The notes beneath the pieces were generated by a model. It saw nothing but the letters and a program-made list of their open reading frames with translations. It was not told where the DNA came from and searched no databases. From Bathynomus jamesi (Eukaryota; Arthropoda; Malacostraca; Isopoda; Cirolanidae), in assembly GCA_023014485.1 (NCBI GenBank), contig JAJOZX010003309.1, positions 454,317-518,316 of the forward strand: a DNA stretch of 64,000 nucleotides, in the 5' to 3' direction. Made by a program: the position numbers and the translations under genes. Shown here piece after piece: positions 55,486 through 64,000 of the stretch; position 1 is the stretch's first letter; the number at the start of each line of letters is the position of its first letter.

Positions 55486-55788
55486 CGTAAAGAACGACGC
55501 TTGTACTGTATAGGAGAATATTCCGCGCAAGATGAGGAGAGAGAACGAAACAAATGAAAAAATGAGGTAACCACCCGGGAATCGAACCCTGGATCTTCCG
55601 ATTGCCGGTCAGATATGATAACCATTACATTACCATATCTGACCGGCAATCGGAAGATCCCGGGTTCGATTCCCGGGTGGTTACCTCATTTTTTCATTTG
55701 TTTCGTTCTCTCTCCTCATCTTGCGCGGAATATTCTCCTATACAAGCGTCGTTCTTTACGTTAATTATACTGCGTGTTTGCAGTTAAA

Positions 55789-55790
<2 letters not shown>
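55484..55790. repeat. Near-perfect fold-back element with tRNA-like arms
   Basis: The left arm acgtaaagaacgacgcttgt ... atcttccgattgccggtcag is mirrored from 55622 onward through aagatcccgggttcgattcc to aagcgtcgttctttacgtta. The tRNA-like block lies in both arms, and the two meet near 55622 without a loop of unrelated sequence. TA arrays border both sides. It shares family with 40158-40735. Confidence 0.87.
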
Positions 55791-55844
<54 letters not shown>

Positions 55845-57340
55845 GATGAATTTCACAATTAAACACATGAAATGAATGAATGATGCAAATCCACAAGGAA
55901 AAAGAAAAATGATTGGCCTATGTATACTGAGTTACACTATGTACATCCGATCGAATACACACAACCAACCACATAATCCGGGCTATTCTTTATTAGGCGT
56001 GATTTAACAGTATTATTATCCTTAAAGACTACATTGATACCAATTGCTTTAAGTAAAGTCGGAAGTTATTCAAAATTAGCATGGTAAGATAGGCTAAGGA
56101 TATTTTTACGCTCAAATTCCTCTACGTTGAGGTACGTTTAGGTACGTCAGGTGAAACCAACGTCTCCATTTACACAAGACGGAAACCGCTTCCATTCTTC
56201 CTCATTTCTTATTAATTCTTGCGCCACATTTATATCAACTCCACGTTTATTCACACATTTACCAATTGTCTAAAACATCTTTCCAAGTAATTGATTTAAT
56301 AAATTTCCGATCTTGAGATTTTTTTTACCTATAATTAATTCCTGCTCTCAGCTCAACGATCCGACTTGGTCGTTTAATTTCTTCAATAAATAATATATAG
56401 CAATTCATACTCTGAAAATTAATTTCGGAGGAGTCAGTGTATACGATCATTTCCCATTATCATTTGATTTCCAAGTTGAAATTCGCAATGAATATAAATT
56501 CCTCAATATCTGAGGTTAATTTTTTGACTAAATAATTCAGTGTGATAATTTGGACTTTAGATCAGTGGTCGGCGAACTTTTTTGGGTATTACCCCAAAAT
56601 ATATTTGAGGACGTAATCAGAACGTAAATTCGTAATATTCTAAAATTTAGAATAACGCCACATTTATGTAACAAAATAAAATAAAAAATATACGAAAAAA
56701 ATATCAGCACAAAGTCTCTCTCATACCGGACGCATTACCCCCAAAAGTTTTAAATTTACCCCATTTGGGTAATTTACCCCTGTTCCCCGACCACTGCTTT
56801 AGATAATGAAAAGAATCTTGATGAAACCTATTTTCTGAATTTATTCTTTAAAATAATAAATGCTGTAGCTCCAAAGAGTTTAGTACATTCTGACAGGCAA
56901 GACTTAGCATAAAATGATCTCTGGTTGAAGCGATCATTGTAATGAAGTTCATGGTGCAAAGAGTAACTAGCTAAGAATTAAAACGCGGTTAAATTTAGAT
57001 TTGAGGAACTTATAGACCGAAACGAAGATATCATCACTTCAACAGTTTATTAAAAACAAATTAAAACTTTGTGAAAGAAATAAAATTAGATTGACAAATA
57101 ATTAATTAATGTCGTACTTTAAACCAAAACATTTAATTGATTTGGAAATAAGTTCATTCAAAACGAAGGAATGAAGAGAGACATCTCGGGTGAATTATCT
57201 GAAGTAGGATTAGGAAGGAGGTATTATTATAAATAATCCATTGATAAAAATGGTTTCGTCAAAGCCAATAATTTTTTTTCTTAGGTTGGTTTACTTTAAA
57301 GATAATAAATTGTTGGATCAATCCCAGAATAGGCACCTGA
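55791..57340. other. No gene seen
   Basis: A TA array at 55791-55842, then AT-rich DNA with no recognised gene. Confidence 0.55.
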
Positions 57341-57690
57341 AATCATTTTTAGGTGCTTAATCTGGGATTGAGGCAAAACACAGGTGCTTAATCTGGGATT
57401 GAGGAGAAAAAAATATAAACAGTTTTTAGAGATATAATTTCATTGTTTTTATCAATATTTGAAAAAATCAACTCTAACCTAACCTAACCTAACCTAACCT
57501 AACCTAATCTTTTGCTATATCCTGCTTTTTTGGTTTTTGCAAGGTGCCTATTCTGGGATTGAGGTTGAACGCAGGTGCTTCATCTGGGATTGAGGTACAT
57601 CAGGTGCCTATTCTGGGATTGAGGTTGAACGCAGGTGCTTCATCTGGGATTGAGGTACATCAGGTGCCTATTCTGGGATTGACCCAAATT
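57340..57690. repeat. About 60-bp tandem repeat with telomere-like CCTAA run
   Basis: Units of caggtgcctattctgggatt plus gaggttgaacgcaggtgctt occur at 57541-57681 (about 2.5 copies), with related half-units near 57325-57405. Between them 57474-57510 is a run of about seven CCTAA units, matching the arthropod TTAGG telomere repeat. An open frame across the 60-bp units (MPILGLRLNAGASSGIEVHQ) is a result of the repeat length being divisible by 3. Confidence 0.85.
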
Positions 57691-57829
57691 GTTTTCTGTA
57701 TAAAAAACAAATGGTTGTTGTCATTCCAGAAGACAAAAAATAGTGAAGCTGTAAACTTGAAATGTAAAAATATTCAGCAGAAATTATTTTTATTTTTACC
57801 ACTGTTCAAAAACTCTTTCTAAATTAAAA

Positions 57830-58304
57830 GAAAACAACTCACATTTCGGCGTGTCAAGGTTAAAAAGTATCAAGTCGTCATAGACATAGACGTAGAAATG
57901 GCGCTTTTTAACCCTGACACGCAGATTTAGTATATATTATATCTATTGAAAAGATATTCAAAAACTGAAAGATATTTTTTATAAGATAAATAATACGAGT
58001 ATATGGGATCGTATAAGTTTTTATAGCTTTCGATGGGATCTAATCCACAAATACACCAAGGAAGGCTCGAAATGGCTTTTCAGAACTACGGTCAAGCTTA
58101 GCTTTGCTTCTTGGTTTTATTATATATAATTATATATCTATCTATCTATCTCTCTATCTATCTATATAACCTACAAGGGAAAATGAAAAAAACGATTTAG
58201 TTTGCTTTTGGCCTCGAACGCGCTCGAAATCGTTTTTCATTTTCTATCACATTTAGTAAAGCGCGCGTGAAAACTTTTAAGTAGTCTCTAAATATAAATA
58301 TACA

Positions 58305-58352
<48 letters not shown>

Positions 58353-59175
58353 TAATTATTAAGTTTTGTATAGCAATATGCAATTTTGTTTCAAAAGTTT
58401 TGAGATGAACAAAACAAGATGGCAGTTATATCCCACCCAACTTCTCTCGGTACATAATTATAAACCAGCGGTTCTCGACCTAGGGGATGCGACCTCAAAT
58501 CGGGAGTTACTGAGCAATGTCTTTGGAGTCACCGCGAGATATAATACGAAAATGTATATTTTTCGTGACAAATATTAATACATATATTAAAATAAAAGCA
58601 CGAAGTTTTTTATTTTTTAATTAATTATGGTTGTTAAACGCTTAATTATGGTTGTTAAAGGCATAAAATTTTAATTTTTAATCACGCTGAAAGTACTTTT
58701 CCTAAGTTACGTTAAATTGGCGGTGTGGCTGGGGGTCCACCGACGTTGGGATGATTGTGAAAATCTCATTTCCTTGAGAAATGAGATTTTTTTATCCTGT
58801 ATGTATGTATGTATGTGTATGTATGTATGTACGTGTATGCATGTAACATTCACTTGAATTTAGTCAATATAAATATTTAAGAGTTTCGTTTCATGATGCC
58901 TCGCAAAAGACCCAAGTAATGCCGAAAACCCAGTAAAAAGCAAAGATGTTTATTTTTATTGTTCATTCCGTTATATCGAAAATTTTATTATACTAAAAGC
59001 GGTAGTTTTTATGGTACAACGTCATGGTACAAGAATGATGGTTGTTCGCGAGTAATAAGACATTTCTCCTTTTCATACCATTTGAAGCCATAAAGCAAAA
59101 TTTTAATATTTCAATGAAAGAAAGCAACCATGACAAATATATACAGTATATATATATATAAATAAATAAATTATT

Positions 59176-59234
<59 letters not shown>

Positions 59235-59520
59235 TTCTACTCGTTTCATACATTAGAAAAGAATAATTTTACCAAAAATATCTTGTGTACTTTATTTTTA
59301 AAAAGCGTAAAAATATATCTTTTTTTAAGTGTTCTCATTTTTTTTTGGGGGGAAACCATTTTTTACCAAACTTTGAAACTAATTTATATGAAGTTAATGT
59401 CTCTTTATTTAATGAAAGTTTTGATTTAATCGTAGCGATTAGAAGGAGCTAAAGAAGGAGAAAAGAAGGAGATTAAAGATGCGGCGAAAGCATCTTCTTT
59501 CGTAATTATGCCACAATATA
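57830..59520. other. No gene seen; microsatellites and a hairpin near 58170-58245
   Basis: A gaaaatgaaaaaaacgattt sequence and its inverse form a hairpin near 58178-58245. TA arrays lie at 58305-58350 and 59140-59233. The ATG-opened frame at 58366-58578 has no recognised homology. Confidence 0.5.
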
Positions 59521-59529
59521 ATTAACTTC

Positions 59530-59758
59530 AATCTTTAGACTCATCAGGGTGGTGGTGAAACTGTTGATTTGAAGGTTCTAGGTTCGAATTCAGGCTTGGA
59601 CTTCAGACTTTGGCTATCAAATTGAAGTTGATAGTCTTCTTTGGTGTGGAACTTCCTTGGTTGGGTAGTGGTTCGGATACCGTTAAAGCTGTGGGTCCCA
59701 TCCGACGTACGACTTCAGATGTTTAGATGTTACGAAGGAAATTAATTCAAAACATCAA

Positions 59759-59790
<32 letters not shown>
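59530..59790 (+). mobile_element. Probable SINE with ATT tail
   Basis: Contains ggttctaggttcgaattcag (box B-like), a body with ttctttggtgtggaacttcc and tgggtcccatccgacgtacg, and ends in an ATT array at 59757-59792. The box A-like start (catcagggtggtggtgaaac) is weaker. Confidence 0.55.
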
Positions 59791-59794
<4 letters not shown>

Positions 59795-59819
59795 TGATTT
59801 ATTTTAAATATTTGAATGG

Positions 59820-60010
59820 TCAGCGTCCGTAGTTCAGTGGGTGACACCGTTTCCTTATAAGAGAAGTGAAGACACTAAGGTAAGGGGTTCGAATCCTGTT
59901 AGTGCTTGTAATAATAATAATAATAATAATAATAACAACAGAGGAGTTAGCGCAATGAGCCGCATTAGGTGACCTGATCGCTGTGCCAGTGCCAGTTTCT
60001 GGCACTCCTA
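59820..60010 (+). mobile_element. tRNA-derived SINE-like unit
   Basis: It begins tcagcgtccgtagttcagtg and carries ggggttcgaatcctgttagt, giving box A/box B spacing like a tRNA. A TAA microsatellite and a short inverted repeat (gccagtgccagtttctggca) follow. The acceptor stem does not pair well, so it is not a functional tRNA gene. Confidence 0.5.
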
Positions 60011-60152
60011 TAACTGATTGTTATTACACTACGAATGTTCATGCGGCTTAGGTTAGGTTAGGTATAGGTTAGATTAGATTAGGATAGTCTGAATGTGTAT
60101 ATCGTGTAAACTGCGAACTTTTATTGTTTTAGCATTGATTTATATATATATA

Positions 60153-60189
<37 letters not shown>

Positions 60190-60460
60190 GAGGATATTCT
60201 TTGTATGTAAAATGCATCAATGGGCCATTCAACATTAGAATGCTTCTTATGCCACTTATTTATTTTGACAGTTCATATACTCGCTCTATATCGTGAAAAT
60301 GTTTCCAATTTTTAGTTATTGTTGTTTCGAGCGTTGTAGACACCAATTATTTGTTTAATATCTATTTGTACATATTTTGTTAATGTATCTTTGGTTTTAT
60401 GTAACGAATTCTATATACAGTTAAACCAATTTTAGGAAACAAAAAGCGAAACTGAACAGT

Positions 60461-60519
<59 letters not shown>

Positions 60520-60562
60520 TTTATCTGTGTGTGTGTGTGTGTGTGCGTGTGTGCGTGTGTGA

Positions 60563-60595
<33 letters not shown>
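60011..60595. other. No gene seen; TTAGG-like patch and microsatellites
   Basis: A ggttaggttaggtataggtt patch lies near 60051. TA/CA runs lie at 60141-60188, a TC array at 60463-60514, and GT/TA runs at 60526-60595. Confidence 0.6.
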
Positions 60596-60599
<4 letters not shown>

Positions 60600-61946
60600 G
60601 TGGGCCAAAAAAACTATTACCCTGATTTTGAACAATATAATTTTACCTTTATCAAATGTTATTTGTACAATCAATATATGTGTCCTGTATAGAATTTCAT
60701 GGTCTATTCGTGTGAAGTTGATTTTTGCTAAATGTAAACATTATTTTGTAATTCGCTGTTATACAGACACGGGTAGAAAAACTTTGTTTTATACAGTTAC
60801 CTAATCGAGTCCAAGATTAGGTGGAATGTGCCCTCCTCCATTATTAATGCACGCTTGCAACCTTGACTTCTCCCTTATCGACGGCAGTACCGCTTCAGGG
60901 ATTTTTTCTTGGTAATAAACAGCAGTGATTTTGGAATTTTGATCAACAAAAACAATCTCTGACTTCCCTAACTTTGAAATAAAGATGGAAACCATGACTT
61001 TTGAGAAAAATGCGGACGTTCCCTGCAAAGTCGATCTAGACTGAGAGATTTTTGTCCTGTCTTCCATAATAAACTCGGTCATTTTGTGTGTTTATTGTTA
61101 AAGCAACCGTAAAGGTCTTCTCGTCGCTGAACCATATTTTCGACACTTCTCTGTCTGGGAATCGATCTAACAGAGCACGACATTTTTCAACTCTTGCTTG
61201 CTTATTTGATGCAGAGAGCTTATGAACTTCGATTCTTTTAAAACATTTAAGACCCAGATCATCCTTTACTATACGACGAACACTAGAGCGAGAAATACCA
61301 GTAGTTTTTGAAATTTCTCTAACGGACTTGTGGGTGTTGGGCCGTTCTTCTTGACTGCATATCATGGATGAAACCGTGTCAATATTTTCCTCAGTACGTG
61401 ATGTTTTTGGCCTTCCACTGCCTTCTTTTCGTTTGGTCGACCCTGTGATATCGATTTTCTTTATGAGATATTGAAGTCCAGGTATCGTCCATCGTTTATT
61501 TGGAAACTCTTTCTTCATTCGTTTTGCACCTCAGTGTTTCTCCTTACGCAGGTTCAATATCAATGCGTCATCTCCAAAGAGTATTTCATTATGTTATAAC
61601 TCGTTCACCAACTATAGCAGAATGATGGTTTGAAATGAAAAAGGAAATAAATTAATTATTTTGTGTAAAAATTAGGAAAATTAATTATTTATGGAGAAAC
61701 TGACTGTCATCTGAAAGTATCAGTTGCTGACTTTTAAAACCGCCTTTCAACTGAGCACCATATTCTGATACCTTCCTCCAGTTCTGAGCCTACCTCTACT
61801 CCTAGGGCGTTGAATCTAGATTCAAAGCCAGCGTTTGAAAGAGTAAAAGTATGGGTAAAACATACGGCCTCAGCAGTAAGATCAATATACAGGGTGAGCC
61901 GCAATATTTTTTTCAAAAGTTGGGTAATAGTTTTTTGGTCCACCCT
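60596..61946 (-). mobile_element. mariner-like element with decayed transposase
   Basis: The left end cagagtgggccaaaaaaact and the inverted right end (agggtggaccaaaaaactat) continue in similarity for about 30 bp, with TA outside. The right end also overlaps another inverted terminus, cagggtgagccgcaatattt, at about 61892, perhaps a second small insertion. Confidence 0.78.
60801..61518 (-). pseudogene. Tc1/mariner transposase, shifted and internally deleted
   Basis: The start at 61518 gives a helix-turn-helix region (GSGRPKTSRTEENI, then ISKTTGISRSSVRRIVKDDL) and the first catalytic Asp in WFSDEKTF. After a frame change near 61080 the piece 60801-61082 carries KVMVSIFISKLGKSEIVFVD and then jumps to RLQACINNGGGHI, a C-terminal motif. 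The region with the second and third acidic residues is deleted. Confidence 0.83.
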
Positions 61947-62660
61947 ATATAATATTAATAATGAAGAAAACATTAATCTTATTCAAACGTTTCGGAAAAT
62001 TCTTTTCAGTCTTCAGAGATCCAAATAGTAGACAAAAAAAAATAAAAAGCTAAATTTGCTATATTAAAAAATTAAAATATATTGTTAAAATTAACAGTTT
62101 AAAATTTAACAATATTGATCTGCTATATTAAATATGAATATTAAAGTCTGTTACTGCACTTGCTGGTGTTTGGGATTAGTTACGACACTGCTTAGTCGAC
62201 AGAAGACTCTTGTTCGTTCAAGAATGGGTGTAAGTGTTGAATGTATAATGATTCCAGAAGGCGCTGTTTTATGTTATTATAGTTGGTTGTTATAATTTAG
62301 AAATTTTTTGAGGGGTGGGCGGGGTTACGGGGTCAGTGAGTGGTTAAGCGAATGACAGTGTTGGTTTGGTTAATCTTTGTAATAGATAATTTGGTCTGTA
62401 GGATTGCCTACTATGATCACAAACTCTTATAAATGGTGCTGTGAGACCAAATGAGATGACTATTAAAAATAGATAGTGTGTGGCTATAAGAAAGTTAGTC
62501 CCTAATTTAGTAGTATAGTAGATTGACGATAAGTTGATATGGAAAAGGTGTTATCACTCTTTTGTACTAAAAACAGAAATAGCGTTATTATTCTCATGCC
62601 TTCTAGTAAAGTGTATATTGCGATGTTTATCGTTAAGCTAATTTAGAAATTGAATAGATT
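61947..62660. other. No gene seen
   Basis: AT-rich sequence without recognised features. Confidence 0.5.
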
Positions 62661-62669
62661 GGCTTTGAT

Positions 62670-62985
62670 TCAAACTAAGAGGAATGTATCACCATCAATA
62701 TATTTGGTATAAAATAAGGGTTTACGAGTATTTGGGCAATTTTGTAACCATACGTGTTCTCGTGATAACCCAGGAATATATTCGCTAGAATACGCGTGAG
62801 TGGGGAACCCATTGCTAGTGAAGATAGTTTGATGATAAATAAAAGATATATGTATCCTTAGCTGCGAGATTAAGAAGTGTATAAAATTCCTTTTTATCCA
62901 CATTTAATACTGTTGTTTCATTGTTTATAAATACCTTATCAATGCACATATAAATTGCTTCAGGAACACAAACATTTTGTATACA
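62670..62985 (-). pseudogene. Penelope-like reverse transcriptase fragment
   Basis: On the minus strand three frames in turn give VDKKEFYTLLNLAAKDTYI, then AMGSPLTRILANIFLGYHE, and then PLFYTKYIDGDTFLLV. These match the family's motifs leading to AMGSPLGPxLANIFLxxHE and YxRYVDDTFLLF. The active-site VDD appears as IDGD, and two frame changes are needed. It is a remnant of a second Penelope-like element, different from that at 51-52 kb. Confidence 0.75.
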
Positions 62986-63066
62986 GAGTGTATATCAAAG
63001 TTGACCATAGAAAGAAATATATATATATATATATATGATATTATAAAAAAATATAAAGAGAGCCTT

Positions 63067-63662
63067 ATATAGGGTGATCCAGAGAAATGGGACCCAAAAG
63101 AAACCCCTGTAACTCTTAAAGTATAAGTCCTTTTATAAATCATACGCATCATTCGAAAGAGGATAGTTACAAGTTTGTACAGGATTGTATAGGTTTTGAA
63201 ATACAAGACAAGATAAGATACAAAACAAAATAAAAGTGTTAGTTAAAACTAACCCTTCAAGATGACTGCATGGACTGTGGAACAGCTGCCTTTCATACTG
63301 AGCAATATTATGAGCATGGAAGAAGTGTAGTTTCAGCTCAAGATCTTTCAAGACAAATTTTCAGATGTCAAAATCACCTTCTAAGAGCTGAAACTACACT
63401 TCTTCCATTGCTCATAATATTGCTCAGTTATGAAACGCAGCTGTTCCACAGTCCATGCAGTCATCTTGAAGGGTTAGTTTTAACTAACACTTTTATTTTG
63501 TTTTGTATCTTATCTTGTCTTGTATTGTCAAAACCTATACAATCCTGTACAAACTTGTAACTATCCTCTTTCGAATGATGCGTATGATTTTATAAAAGGA
63601 CTTATACTTTAAGAGTTACAGGGGTTTCTTTTGGGTCCCATTTCTCTGGATCACTCTTTATA
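63067..63662. mobile_element. Palindromic (fold-back) mariner 5' end
   Basis: About 260 bp from agggtgatccagagaaatgg to tgtagtttcagct recurs inverted after a centre of about 45 bp. The arms contain the first codons of a mariner-type transposase (MTAWTVEQLPF in one frame, EQYYEHGRSVVSAQ in another). The copy consists of two 5' ends joined head to head. Transcripts would form a long double-stranded RNA. Confidence 0.88.
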
Positions 63663-64000
63663 TCAATCCTCACGGATAATTATTCCATAAAGCATAAAAA
63701 GAACAATTATTTTAACGCTCCTCACGTTAATGTCGAACGTCGTTTCAGTATTCTGAGTAATTTGACGAAACCGTACGTTATTTTACAAAAAATAATATCT
63801 CTTTCTTAACCCTCTAAAGCCGACTGGGTCGAATACGTAACGTTCAAATACACGCATTAGACTTAACCCTACAAACATGTTCGGCGTTAAAGAGTTAATT
63901 CCAGTATAACTCTTTCATGTCCTAATGGGTTACGTTGTAGTCGAGTCATCGGCATTTAGATGATGTAAATACCTACATTCCGATTCTACGTTAAGTTGTA
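63663..64000. other. No gene seen at right end
   Basis: Ordinary-looking AT-rich DNA with no recognised feature. Confidence 0.5.

Noticed and set aside
57544..57822. 92-codon repeat protein
   Set aside because: The frame is open because the repeat is 60 bp long, and it ends in unrelated sequence.

Overview
This is a stretch of animal nuclear DNA, most likely from an arthropod and probably a crustacean. The grounds are dense TA, GA and GT microsatellites, a short TTAGG-type run, short spliceosomal introns, and arthropod-style mobile elements (piggyBac, Merlin, mariner with a DUF4817-like N-terminus, Penelope-like elements, jockey/CR1-like LINEs, Polintons). I see no convincing host gene, rRNA or CRISPR array. 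Almost everything coding belongs to mobile DNA, and most of it is broken.

The centrepiece is a full-length Polinton/Maverick (adintovirus-like) element at 9171-27143. It has diverged terminal inverted repeats starting AGTAG and a perfect 6-bp target duplication (gacctt). Left to right it carries unidentified minus-strand ORFs, a protein-primed family B DNA polymerase (minus, fragmented), then a plus-strand block: packaging ATPase, small basic protein, a conserved uncharacterised protein, integrase with chromodomain, penton-like protein, small basic core-like protein, double-jelly-roll major capsid protein and adenain-type protease. Running back from the right is a minus-strand gene that appears to have three exons and its own TATA box. 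Polymerase, ATPase, integrase and capsid genes are all interrupted by stops, frameshifts or deletions, so this is a fossil element.

Pieces of a second, related Polinton lie only about 420 bp beyond the first (27565-28899 and 34838-37500). They hold the integrase C-terminus, a penton/capsid fusion, the capsid C-terminus, the protease and the same spliced gene. This copy is split by an LTR retroelement (28900-34837) with no recognisable gag or pol, which in turn carries a mariner.

Left of the Polinton lie LINE remnants (2.8 and 5.6-6.0 kb), a small TIR element (4391-4974) and a piggyBac (6200-8755) interrupted by a hAT-like MITE with an exact 8-bp duplication. From 37.5 kb rightwards there are several mariners (some folded back on themselves and one nested in another), tRNA-like hairpin elements, SINEs, LINE remnants, a near-intact Merlin with one intron (46161-48062), a Penelope-like element with a GIY-YIG domain (50.9-52.8 kb), another Penelope RT remnant at 62.7 kb, and a palindromic mariner at 63.1-63.7 kb.

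The least described items are the spliced right-end Polinton gene, seen in two copies with matching intron positions, and the uncharacterised left-end Polinton ORFs.
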